Of a stretch of DNA of 17,111 bases, positions 7,806 through 16,290 are shown piece by piece. A program made the position numbers and the translations under genes. The stretch's first letter is position 1; each line of letters starts with the position of its first letter. The DNA comes from Flavobacteriaceae bacterium UBA980 (lineage in GTDB: Bacteria; Bacteroidota; Bacteroidia; Flavobacteriales; Flavobacteriaceae): the NCBI GenBank assembly GCA_002292265.1, contig DBBQ01000035.1, positions 22,124 to 39,234 of the forward strand, read 5' to 3'. Under the pieces are notes generated by a model. The model saw only the letters and a list, made by a program, of their open reading frames with translations. It did no database searches and was not told the origin of the DNA.

Positions 7806-8798
7806 ATGGCAATACTGAATTTTCAAAAACCCGATAAAGTAATTATGATCGATTCCTCGGAATTCGAAGGCAAATTTGAATTTCGCCCTCTCGAACCAGG
7901 ATATGGATTGACTGTAGGAAATGCGTTGAGACGCGTTTTATTATCTTCTTTGGAAGGATTTGCAATTACTTCTGTTAAATTGGAAAATGTAGAACACGAA
8001 TTCTCTACGATTTCCGGTGTTGTAGAAGACGTTACAGAGATCATTCTGAACCTTAAACAAGTCCGATTTAAAAGACAAATTGAGGAGACGGAAGAAGAAA
8101 AAGTAACGATCTCTATTGGTGGGCAAGAACAACTCAAAGCAGCAGATTTTCAAAAGTTCATCTCTGGATTCCAAGTACTGAACCCTGATTTGGTTATTTG
8201 TAACCTTGAAAAAAGTGTTCAATTGAACATGGAAATCACCATCGAAAAGGGGAGAGGGTATGTTCCTGCAGAAGAAAACAAGAAACCTAACTCGGAGCTG
8301 GGTGTGATCGCTATCGATTCCATTTTTACACCGATCAAAAATGTAAAATACAGTATTGAAAACTTTCGTGTAGAACAAAAAACTGATTACGAAAAACTTA
8401 TTTTTGAAATTATCTCTGACGGTTCTATCCATCCCAAAGATGCCCTTACCGAGGCTGCAAAAACACTGATTCATCACTTTTTGTTGTTCTCCGATGAGCG
8501 TATTACCCTAGAGGCTGACGAAATCGCACAGACGGAAACCTATGATGAGGAATCCCTACACATGCGTCAGTTATTAAAAACTAATTTGATTGATATGGAT
8601 CTGTCCGTACGTGCTTTGAATTGCTTGAAAGCAGCTGAAGTAGACACCTTAGGAGATTTGGTTTCTTACAACAAAAATGATTTGATGAAGTTTAGAAACT
8701 TTGGTAAAAAATCATTGACAGAACTCGAAGAGTTGGTAGTGCTCAAAGGTCTCTCCTTTGGTATGGATCTTTCGAAATATAAACTGGATAAAGATTAA
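7806..8798 (+). CDS. rpoA: DNA-directed RNA polymerase subunit alpha
   Basis: The 330-residue subunit dimerises to start RNA polymerase assembly. The N-terminal domain (about 1-235) has [20 protein letters not shown] (residues 26-45) and the [11 protein letters not shown] loop (148-158). The C-terminal domain (about 255-320) has [20 protein letters not shown] (265-284) and [15 protein letters not shown] (296-310). By alignment to E. coli, Arg269 and Asn272 correspond to the UP-element contacts Arg265 and Asn268, so DNA contact is probably retained. Gaps are 20 bases to rpsD and 22 bases to rplQ. A long antisense frame inside it is a shadow. Confidence 0.97.
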   Translation: MAILNFQKPDKVIMIDSSEFEGKFEFRPLEPGYGLTVGNALRRVLLSSLEGFAITSVKLENVEHEFSTISGVVEDVTEIILNLKQVRFKRQIEETEEEKVTISIGGQEQLKAADFQKFISGFQVLNPDLVICNLEKSVQLNMEITIEKGRGYVPAEENKKPNSELGVIAIDSIFTPIKNVKYSIENFRVEQKTDYEKLIFEIISDGSIHPKDALTEAAKTLIHHFLLFSDERITLEADEIAQTETYDEESLHMRQLLKTNLIDMDLSVRALNCLKAAEVDTLGDLVSYNKNDLMKFRNFGKKSLTELEELVVLKGLSFGMDLSKYKLDKD

Positions 8799-8820
8799 TT
8801 CATATTTTTAAAGAAAAAAA

Positions 8821-9369
8821 ATGAGACACGGAAAAAAAGTAATGCATTTAGGTCGTAAGACCGCCCATAGGAGATCTATGCTCGCCAATATGGCTTGTTC
8901 TCTTATCGAACATAAACGCATTAATACAACAGCTACTAAAGCCAAAGCGTTAAAACAATTTATTGAACCTTTGATTACCAAGTCTAAAACGGATAGTACC
9001 CACAACAGACGACTTGCATTTGCAGCACTGCGTGATAAAAATGCAGTTTCTGAACTCTTTAGAGACATTGCGTCAAAAGTAGGAGATCGTCCGGGTGGAT
9101 ATACACGTGTCATCAAACTTGGAAATCGATTGGGAGATAATGCCTCTATGGCACTGATCGAATTGGTAGACTACAATGAGGTTTATAACACCGATGCCAA
9201 GCCGAAGAAGAAAACAAGAAGACGAGGAGGAAGCAAAGCCAAGGCGGCAGAAGCTACAGAAGAAGTTGTAGTTGAAGCAGAAGCTCCAACTGAAGAAGCT
9301 CCAACTGAAGATACTCCTAAAGCCGAGGAGACTCCAAAAGAAGATAAAAAAGAGAATGAAAACGAATAA
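8821..9369 (+). CDS. rplQ: 50S ribosomal protein L17 (bL17) with long acidic tail
   Basis: The first 120 residues or so are typical L17. They include [20 protein letters not shown], the signature [20 protein letters not shown] (residues 34-53), and [21 protein letters not shown]. coli L17 stops at about 127 residues. Here 55 more follow: a basic linker ([15 protein letters not shown]), then an acidic low-complexity tail rich in Glu, Ala, Thr and Pro that ends [10 protein letters not shown]. The tail includes a tandem [10 protein letters not shown] repeat. It is probably disordered and solvent-exposed near the tunnel exit. The gene ends the alpha cluster and is followed by a terminator. Confidence 0.96.
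   Translation: MRHGKKVMHLGRKTAHRRSMLANMACSLIEHKRINTTATKAKALKQFIEPLITKSKTDSTHNRRLAFAALRDKNAVSELFRDIASKVGDRPGGYTRVIKLGNRLGDNASMALIELVDYNEVYNTDAKPKKKTRRRGGSKAKAAEATEEVVVEAEAPTEEAPTEDTPKAEETPKEDKKENENE
9281..9310 (+). repeat. Perfect 15-base tandem duplication in rplQ
   Basis: The unit AAGCTCCAACTGAAG occurs twice back to back (9281-9295 and 9296-9310) within the acidic L17 tail and encodes the repeated [10 protein letters not shown] peptide. The duplication is in frame. It looks like a recent slippage or unequal-exchange event in a low-constraint region. Confidence 0.9.
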
Positions 9370-9398
9370 ATTCTTTTTTTATCAACACCAGTAACATT

Positions 9399-9431
9399 AA
9401 AGGATAAACGTTTTAGTTTATCCTTTTTTTT
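9399..9431 (+). terminator. Intrinsic terminator closing the ribosomal operon
   Basis: An 11-bp perfect stem is formed by AAAGGATAAAC (9399-9409) and GTTTATCCTTT (9416-9426), with a 6-base GTTTTA loop. An uninterrupted T run follows to 9431. The core AGGATAAAC/GTTTATCCT is 9 bp. It sits 29 bases after rplQ and 19 bases before carA, so it should end or attenuate the spc-alpha transcript. Confidence 0.85.
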
Positions 9432-9450
9432 GATTTATTTTGTAGGAAAC

Positions 9451-10551
9451 ATGGAATACAGATCAAAAAAAGAAGCCTTTGTGCTTCTCGCAGACGGAAC
9501 CCGATTTTTTGGAAAATCAATTGGAATAGAGGGAACAGCTTTCGGAGAAATATGCTTTAATACGGGAATGACTGGCTATCTTGAGATCTTTACGGATCCT
9601 TCTTATTTTGGCCAAATTATGGTGACAACCAATACTCATATCGGTAATTACGGCATACAAAAAGACGAATCTCAATCCAAAGGAATTACTATTGCTGGAT
9701 TGATCTGTAAAGATTTTAGTTTCAATTATTCCCGTCCTAGTGGGGATGAATCGTTGTTTGACTATTTAGAGCGTCACAAACTGGTCACTATTGCTGATGT
9801 AGATACAAGAGCTTTGGTGAACTACATTCGAAAGCACGGCGCAATGAATGCCGTCATTTCTACCGAAGTAGGAGAAGAAGAACGCTTGCTTAAAGAATTG
9901 TCTGAAGCGCCGAGTATGGAAGGTTTGGAACTAGCGTCTAAAGTTTCTGCCAAAGAAGCCTATACCGTGGGAAAACCAGAGGCAACCTATAAGATAGCAG
10001 CATTGGATTTAGGCATCAAACAAAATATTTTGGATCATATGGTGGCTCGAGATATGTATGTTAAGGTCTTCCCCTTTGACACCCCTCTTGAAGAGCTTGA
10101 AGCTTGGAATCCAGACGGGTATTTTATCTCGAATGGTCCCGGAGATCCACAGCCTTTGAAAGAAGCACAGGCCGTTGCCAAAGGAATCATCGAAAAGAAC
10201 AAACCCTTATTTGGAATTTGTTTAGGACACCAAATTATTGCGTTGGCAAATGGAATTCCAACCTTTAAGATGTTTAATGGACACCGAGGGATCAATCATC
10301 CTGTAAAAAATCTACTTACCGGTAAAGGTGAAATCACGTCTCAAAACCATGGATTTGCAGTAGAAATTGAAGCTGCCCAAGCCCATCCTGAGATTGAAAT
10401 CACCCACATACATCTCAATGATCAAACCCTTGCAGGAATGCGGATGAAAAATAAAAAATGTTTTTCGGTCCAATACCATCCTGAGGCAGGGCCTGGTCCA
10501 AACGATGCCACTTACCTTTTTGACACCTTTAAGGAGTACATAAAAAATTAA
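9451..10551 (+). CDS. carA: Carbamoyl-phosphate synthase small (glutaminase) subunit
   Basis: CarA hydrolyses glutamine and passes ammonia to CarB for carbamoyl phosphate, which feeds pyrimidine and arginine synthesis. The N-terminal CPSase domain includes FNTGMTGYLEIFTDPSYFGQ (residues 36-55). The class I amidotransferase domain (about 181-365) has the nucleophile Cys257 in FGICLGHQ plus His343 and Glu345 in YHPEAGPGP. ATG 9451 gives 366 residues. The upstream in-frame TTG at 9430 lies in the terminator T run, so it is rejected. carB is not adjacent. A TTATTTTG sequence at 9435-9442 resembles the Bacteroidota -7 box; if used, the leader would be only a few bases. Confidence 0.96.
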   Translation: MEYRSKKEAFVLLADGTRFFGKSIGIEGTAFGEICFNTGMTGYLEIFTDPSYFGQIMVTTNTHIGNYGIQKDESQSKGITIAGLICKDFSFNYSRPSGDESLFDYLERHKLVTIADVDTRALVNYIRKHGAMNAVISTEVGEEERLLKELSEAPSMEGLELASKVSAKEAYTVGKPEATYKIAALDLGIKQNILDHMVARDMYVKVFPFDTPLEELEAWNPDGYFISNGPGDPQPLKEAQAVAKGIIEKNKPLFGICLGHQIIALANGIPTFKMFNGHRGINHPVKNLLTGKGEITSQNHGFAVEIEAAQAHPEIEITHIHLNDQTLAGMRMKNKKCFSVQYHPEAGPGPNDATYLFDTFKEYIKN

Positions 10552-10562
10552 TACCAAATTAG

Positions 10563-11870
<1,308 letters not shown>

Positions 11871-11917
11871 AAGGATTTTTTTATTTAAATATGTTCCAAA
11901 ATTAAAGATTAGAAAAA

Positions 11918-13183
11918 ATGAGTGAAAAGGTAAAGTTGACTTACAAAGACAAGGAATATGAATTTCCTTTACTAGAGGGTGCTGAAGAGGAAAAAGGGAT
12001 TGATATTAAAACCCTTCGTGCTCAAACAGGTTTAGTCACCTACGATCCTGGATATAAAAATACAGGCTCCTGTAAAAGTGAGATTACATTTTTGGATGGA
12101 GAGGAAGGGATTTTGCGTTACCGAGGATATTCTATTGAAGATCTTTGTGAAAAAGCGAGTTTTCTTGAAGTTGCTTACTTGTTGATTTTTGGAAATTTAC
12201 CTACGGCAAAAGAATTAGCACTTCTCAATATAGAAATCAGAAAGGAATCTTTGGTAGATGAGGACTTAAAATCAATTTTAAAAAGTTTCCCAAAATCCGC
12301 ACACCCTATGGGGGTTTTATCTTCTTTAACTTCAGGATTAATTGCATTCAATCCCAGTTCGGTGGATATTGCTTCCGAGTCAGACTTGCGTGAAGCAATT
12401 ATTATGTTATTGGCGAAATTTCCTATTTTATCTTCTTGGACTCACCGTAAAGTAAAGGGACTTCCATTGAATTATGCCAACACCTCACTTTCTTATGAAG
12501 ACAACATCGCTCATATGTTGTTCAAGCTCCCACACCAGGACTATGAAGCGAGCCCTGTGGTTGTCAGTGCATTGAATAAATTATTAATTCTACACGCAGA
12601 TCACGAGCAAAATTGTTCTACTTCTACGGTGCGTATTGTTGGTTCCTCACATGCGGGGCTCTTTGCCTCTGTTTCTGCGGGCATCTCTGCACTTTGGGGA
12701 CCACTTCATGGAGGGGCTAACCAAGCCGTCATTGAAATGCTAGAAGCAATCAAAGCAGATGGGGGCGATACCAAAAAGTATATGCAAAAAGCTAAGGACA
12801 AAAACGATCCCTTTCGCTTAATGGGCTTTGGACACCGCGTTTATAAAAACTTTGATCCCAGAGCACGAATTATCAAAAAAGCCGCGGATGAAGTTTTGAA
12901 TGAATTAGGAATAAATGACCCCGTACTTGATATTGCAAAAGGACTTGAAAAAGAGGCGTTGAGTGACCCTTATTTTATTGATCGCAAGTTGTATCCCAAT
13001 GTGGACTTCTATTCTGGGATTATTTATCGCGCTTTGGGAATACCCACCGAAATGTTTACTGTCATGTTTGCTTTGGGAAGGCTTCCCGGTTGGATTGCAC
13101 AGTGGTCTGAGATGCGAAAAAACAACGAACCGATCGGAAGACCACGTCAAATTTATACGGGAGAAAATCACCGTACGATTTAA
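11918..13183 (+). CDS. gltA: Citrate synthase (hexameric, type II)
   Basis: The enzyme condenses oxaloacetate and acetyl-CoA to citrate, the entry step of the TCA cycle. The 421-residue length and the N-terminal beta domain (ITFLDGEEGILRYRGYSIED, residues 56-75) fit the Gram-negative type II form. The catalytic triad is His264 (GPLHGGAN), His306 (GFGHRVYK) and Asp363 (NVDFYSG), which corresponds to E. coli His264, His305 and Asp362. The active-site helix GWIAQWSEM and the C-terminal RPRQIYTG are present. It starts 47 bases after eno in an A/T-rich gap where I see no hairpin, so read-through from eno is possible. It converges with the next gene, 5 bases away. Confidence 0.96.
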   Translation: MSEKVKLTYKDKEYEFPLLEGAEEEKGIDIKTLRAQTGLVTYDPGYKNTGSCKSEITFLDGEEGILRYRGYSIEDLCEKASFLEVAYLLIFGNLPTAKELALLNIEIRKESLVDEDLKSILKSFPKSAHPMGVLSSLTSGLIAFNPSSVDIASESDLREAIIMLLAKFPILSSWTHRKVKGLPLNYANTSLSYEDNIAHMLFKLPHQDYEASPVVVSALNKLLILHADHEQNCSTSTVRIVGSSHAGLFASVSAGISALWGPLHGGANQAVIEMLEAIKADGGDTKKYMQKAKDKNDPFRLMGFGHRVYKNFDPRARIIKKAADEVLNELGINDPVLDIAKGLEKEALSDPYFIDRKLYPNVDFYSGIIYRALGIPTEMFTVMFALGRLPGWIAQWSEMRKNNEPIGRPRQIYTGENHRTI

Positions 13184-13188
13184 CGACC

Positions 13189-13614
13189 TTATAAGTCCTC
13201 TAAAGAAGGAGGTAAGTTTTCAATTTTTTGTGCATTGATTTTATTGAAGAATTTGTGAATTGCTTCATTATCTGCAACCACTTTGATAAAATAGTGGTCC
13301 TTATAAACACTGTACTCTTGTGCCTTTCCCTTGTAGATTTTTAACTTGTAAAAAGGAATGATCAAACCATAAGTTTCCAAGAGACTGCGAAAGCGAACAA
13401 TGATCCCGTTGGGACGCAATTCAATATTACAACTGTTAATATTGTGATCTAAAATCAATAAGTTGTGAATGTCGATCGATGCACTACTGACAATTAATTT
13501 TTGGGAACCTATTCCACCCATTTTCCATCGCTTCTGGAGCGAAAAGGGTTTGCCTACACTTTCTTCAATCTTTTTTTTTTGTGCAGGATCGTTGTATGAT
13601 ATATTCAACAGCAT
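13189..13614 (-). CDS. Conserved-looking hypothetical protein, 141 residues
   Basis: I do not recognise this protein. It begins MLLNISYNDPAQKKKIEESV and has no signal peptide or membrane span, so it is probably cytoplasmic. The basic N-terminal part (residues 1-38) is followed by alternating hydrophobic/polar stretches suggesting beta strands at 39-112. These include IELRPNGIIVRFRSLLETYG (64-83) and YSVYKDHYFIKVV. The last 30 residues look helical and end PPSLEDL. A PH-like beta fold is a guess. It fills the whole space between gltA and argS and shares a 75-base divergent region with argS, which argues for a real gene. A run of ten A in the coding strand covers codons 12-15. Confidence 0.7.
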   Translation of the reverse strand: MLLNISYNDPAQKKKIEESVGKPFSLQKRWKMGGIGSQKLIVSSASIDIHNLLILDHNINSCNIELRPNGIIVRFRSLLETYGLIIPFYKLKIYKGKAQEYSVYKDHYFIKVVADNEAIHKFFNKINAQKIENLPPSLEDL

Positions 13615-13641
13615 TTTTATAAATATAAGTCATAAAACTAG

Positions 13642-13679
13642 GGCGACATAATCAATGGAGAATAATTATCTTTGTCGCC
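13642..13679. repeat. Inverted repeat in the argS/hypothetical divergent region
   Basis: GGCGACA (13642-13648) is repeated as its reverse complement TGTCGCC (13673-13679) with 24 bases between. The right arm overlaps the end of the putative argS -7 box (13667-13674). The G+C-rich arms stand out in an otherwise A/T-rich spacer. It could be an operator shared by both divergent genes. A folded RNA is less likely if transcription of argS starts just after the -7 box. Confidence 0.5.
13667..13674 (+). promoter_or_regulatory. Putative -7 promoter element of argS
   Basis: TATCTTTG matches the Bacteroidota housekeeping -7 consensus TAnnTTTG exactly, 15 bases before the chosen argS ATG. No clear TTG is seen at the expected -33 distance. 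The predicted leader would be under 12 bases, and the in-frame TTG at 13672 lies inside this element. Confidence 0.45.
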
Positions 13680-13689
13680 AAATCGTTCT

Positions 13690-15474
13690 ATGAGTATAGA
13701 TTATAACCAACACTTCACGGACTTTGTAAGCCGTTTTCTCAATTCTGAATTTCAAGTGACAATCGCTAGCTTTGAATTTCAACAGACCCGTAAAGAATTT
13801 GAGGGGGACATAACTTTGTTGGTATTTCCTCTATTGCGGTACATAAAGACAAATCCAGAGAAATTAGCAGAAACTATAGGTTCTTATCTTGAAAAAAATG
13901 ACAAAGCCGTAGTGGGTTATAATGTGGTGAAAGGGTTTTTGAATTTAAGTTTGAGTGATGCTTTCTACCTAAAACAATTTCAAACCCTTTTTCAGCAAGA
14001 AGACTACGGTCACCAACCCCAAACCCAAGATTCTCCCACGCTCATGGTCGAATTCTCTTCGCCCAATACAAACAAACCGCTTCATTTAGGTCATATTCGA
14101 AATAATATCTTGGGCTACTCGGTTTCTAAAATTCTTGAAGCCAATGGGAATCGAGTAGTAAAAACTCAAATCATCAACGACCGAGGAATACATATTTGTA
14201 AATCCATGTTGGCCTGGAAAAAATTTGGAGCGGGTGAAACACCAGAACTCACTGGTAGCAAAGGAGATCAATTGGTAGGCAGGTATTACGTAATTTTTGA
14301 TGCGGAATACAAAAAAGAAATTGCGGAGCTCATTTCCAAAGGATCTTCAGAAGATCAAGCCAAACAAGAAGCCCCACTTTTATTGGAAGCACAAGAGCTT
14401 CTACGACTATGGGAAGCAGGCGATAAAGAGGTTCGAGACTTGTGGGAAACTATGAACCAGTGGGTGTATCGGGGTTTTGAGGATACTTACAAAAATTTAG
14501 GGGTTTCTTTTGATTCCTATTATTATGAAAGTGACACCTATTTACTTGGAAAAAAAATCATTGATCAAGGACTAAAAGCGGGTGTTTTTTACAAAAAAGA
14601 AGACGGTTCGGTTTGGATTGATCTAACCCAGGAGGGGTTGGATGAAAAATTACTACTTCGTTCAGATGGGACTTCAGTTTATATGACCCAAGATTTGGGT
14701 ACTGCTTTATGCCGATTGGAAGACGAGCCTGGATTAAAGGGAATGGTCTACACCGTTGGGAATGAACAAGATTATCATTTTAAGGTGTTGTTTTTAATCT
14801 TAAAGAAACTAGGTTTTGATTGGGCAGAAGCCCTGTACCATCTGAGTTATGGAATGGTCGATTTACCTAGTGGTAAAATGAAAAGTCGAGAAGGAACTGT
14901 TGTCGATGCCGATGAGTTGATGTCCGATATGGCAGCTCAAGCAAAAACCATTTCCGAAGCTGTAGGAAAACTAGAAACACTTTCTGAAACGGAAAAAGAA
15001 GGCTTGAATCACACCCTAGCTTTGGGTGCATTAAAATACTTTATTCTAAAAGTTGATCCAAAAAAGAGAATCCTCTTTGACCCTGAAGCTTCAATTGATT
15101 TCAACGGCAATACAGGTCCTTTTATTCAATATACCCATGCACGTATTAAAACGCTTATTCAAAAAGCGGCAATGGAAATAGAGGATATTGACTTGAACTT
15201 GGAGTTGGCTTCAAAAGAATGCGAACTCATCAAACAGTTGGGACGTTATCCAGAGGTTGTGGTACTGGCAGGGGAACAATACAGTCCAGCGCTTATCGCA
15301 AATTATCTTTACGACCTTGTGAAAAGTTACAACACCTTTTATCAAAACATTACCGTATTGGGTAGTGAAAACCCAAAACAGAAAAACTTTAGAGTGGCTC
15401 TCTCAAAGAAAGTAGCAGAGGTGATTGCTAATGCTTCTGGTTTATTAGGGATGGAAGTGCCTAATCGTATGTAA
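13690..15474 (+). CDS. argS: Arginyl-tRNA synthetase
   Basis: This class I synthetase charges tRNA-Arg with arginine. The 594 residues comprise the N-terminal Add1 domain (about 1-110) and the Rossmann fold with the HIGH-type motif HLGH at 132-135. The KMSKS-type motif GKMKSREG is at 395-402. The all-helical anticodon-binding domain follows (about 470-594). It contains FIQYTHARI (478-486), and the protein ends GLLGMEVPNRM. The PNTNKPLHLGHIRNN stretch (125-139) is diagnostic. ATG 13690 was chosen. The in-frame TTG at 13672 would add six residues but overlaps the likely promoter. It is convergent with the rhodopsin gene, and a two-way terminator lies between them. Confidence 0.96.
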   Translation: MSIDYNQHFTDFVSRFLNSEFQVTIASFEFQQTRKEFEGDITLLVFPLLRYIKTNPEKLAETIGSYLEKNDKAVVGYNVVKGFLNLSLSDAFYLKQFQTLFQQEDYGHQPQTQDSPTLMVEFSSPNTNKPLHLGHIRNNILGYSVSKILEANGNRVVKTQIINDRGIHICKSMLAWKKFGAGETPELTGSKGDQLVGRYYVIFDAEYKKEIAELISKGSSEDQAKQEAPLLLEAQELLRLWEAGDKEVRDLWETMNQWVYRGFEDTYKNLGVSFDSYYYESDTYLLGKKIIDQGLKAGVFYKKEDGSVWIDLTQEGLDEKLLLRSDGTSVYMTQDLGTALCRLEDEPGLKGMVYTVGNEQDYHFKVLFLILKKLGFDWAEALYHLSYGMVDLPSGKMKSREGTVVDADELMSDMAAQAKTISEAVGKLETLSETEKEGLNHTLALGALKYFILKVDPKKRILFDPEASIDFNGNTGPFIQYTHARIKTLIQKAAMEIEDIDLNLELASKECELIKQLGRYPEVVVLAGEQYSPALIANYLYDLVKSYNTFYQNITVLGSENPKQKNFRVALSKKVAEVIANASGLLGMEVPNRM

Positions 15475-15478
15475 AAAA

Positions 15479-15502
15479 AAAATCGCTCTAAGGAGCGATT
15501 TT
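15479..15502. terminator. Bidirectional terminator between argS and proteorhodopsin
   Basis: A 10-bp perfect stem, AAAATCGCTC (15479-15488) with GAGCGATTTT (15493-15502), encloses a TAAG tetraloop. Read on the - strand, the hairpin is followed by an unbroken T run, giving a strong terminator for the rhodopsin transcript. Read on the + strand, it ends in TTTTAATCTTTTT, which should serve argS. It starts 5 bases after the argS stop. Confidence 0.85.
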
Positions 15503-15540
15503 AATCTTTTTCACAGCATTTTTTACCTGTAAAGGAATTC

Positions 15541-16266
15541 TTATTTTGACTGAACGGCTAAGTTATAAACTACTAAACCAAATCCAATCTTGTTGATCGC
15601 ATCCCCAACGTTGTAAACAACATCCATAGGAAGACCACCAAAAATTCCGCTGTACCATCCTTCAGTTCCAGCCATATATCCAATAGGATAAATTGCCCAA
15701 CCTACAAGTACGAACCAGCAAAGTGTTTTATGTGCAGACTGAACAGCACCACCTGCTGAAGCAGCTAGTTTAGAAGCGCTACCTAACCAGATTTCGTAAA
15801 CAATCCAGAAGTATGCAAGACCTGAAACAAGACCCCAAACTGCAGGGCCTGAACCTGTTGTGTATACTGCTTCTCCAAAGTAACCAGTAACTAACATCAC
15901 AATAGAAGCGAAAATCATTTTCCACATCAATTGTTTTGTTGCTCCAGCTGCTCTAAGGATCAGATAGAATTCAACACACATTAATGGCACAGTAAGCACC
16001 CAGTCAACATATCTAAAGAATGTTGGAGAGGTAGCATTTGTTGCCCAGTAGTCACGCATGTACCAATAGTGTACTGCTGCAATGAACGTAATTAAACCTG
16101 ACACCAAAATAGAAGTTTTCCATTTGTTGTCAAATGAGTTCATTGAAAGAAAGAAGAACGCTGATGCTGCCATCATCGCCATACAACCTACGAAGAACGT
16201 GAATCCAACGTAGTCATCTGTGGCCATCGCTGGCGCTACAGTCATTAAGCTTAGAATTTTTTCCAT
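15541..16266 (-). CDS. Proteorhodopsin, green-type light-driven proton pump
   Basis: This seven-helix retinal protein of 241 residues pumps protons outward on illumination. The short N-terminus (MEKILSLMTVAPAMA, before TDDYVGF) looks like a cleavable signal. In helix C, RYVDWVLTVPLMCVEF holds Arg85, the counterion Asp88, Thr92 and the proton donor Glu99, i.e. the DTE motif of proton pumps. His66 matches His75 of GPR. Met96 occupies GPR position 105, where Leu or Met gives green and Gln gives blue absorption. In helix G, GDAINKIGFG holds Asp222 and the retinal-binding Lys226. It is transcribed head to head with blh. The identity is firm; the absorption colour is inferred from family knowledge. 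Confidence 0.97.
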   Translation of the reverse strand: MEKILSLMTVAPAMATDDYVGFTFFVGCMAMMAASAFFFLSMNSFDNKWKTSILVSGLITFIAAVHYWYMRDYWATNATSPTFFRYVDWVLTVPLMCVEFYLILRAAGATKQLMWKMIFASIVMLVTGYFGEAVYTTGSGPAVWGLVSGLAYFWIVYEIWLGSASKLAASAGGAVQSAHKTLCWFVLVGWAIYPIGYMAGTEGWYSGIFGGLPMDVVYNVGDAINKIGFGLVVYNLAVQSK

Positions 16267-16282
16267 GATTAAATCAATTATT

Positions 16283-16290
16283 TATTTTTG
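16283..16290 (+). promoter_or_regulatory. Putative -7 promoter element of blh
   Basis: TATTTTTG is an exact match to the Bacteroidota TAnnTTTG element. It lies 59 bases before the chosen blh start in the 83-base divergent spacer. A leader of about 50 bases would result. The surrounding DNA is very A/T-rich, so chance matches are likely. No TTG is evident at -33. On the opposite strand only one-mismatch candidates for the rhodopsin are seen (TAAGTTTA and TAAATTTA). Confidence 0.35.

Noticed and set aside
7941..8477. 178-codon antisense open frame within rpoA
   Set aside because: It lies wholly inside a certain gene, has no recognisable domain, and reads as a Phe/Arg/Asn-rich artefact of rpoA codons.
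9430..9450. TTG at 9430 as an upstream start for carA
   Set aside because: The codon lies in the T run of the terminator and adds residues not expected in CarA. The ATG at 9451 fits the family N-terminus.
11871..11917. Promoter or terminator in the eno-gltA gap
   Set aside because: The gap is A/T-rich, but I see neither a stem-loop nor an exact TAnnTTTG element.
13160..13220. Possible terminator between convergent gltA and the hypothetical gene
   Set aside because: Only short imperfect pairings (for example AAATC/GATTT and the CTTATAAG palindrome) are present without a clean T run, so I did not call a terminator.
12963..13238. 91-codon + strand frame overlapping the end of gltA
   Set aside because: It lies in another frame across the citrate synthase active-site region and runs into the antisense hypothetical gene. 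It has no independent evidence.
13469..13651. 60-codon + strand frame opposite the start of the hypothetical gene
   Set aside because: The longer - strand frame fits the gene spacing better, and this one crosses the T10 run with no recognisable product.
13672..13689. TTG at 13672 as an upstream start for argS
   Set aside because: It overlaps the likely -7 promoter element, so it may not even be transcribed. The ATG at 13690 is preferred.
15541..16266. Sodium- or chloride-pumping rhodopsin
   Set aside because: The helix C residues are Asp, Thr, Glu, not the NDQ or NTQ sets that mark the sodium and chloride pumps of flavobacteria.
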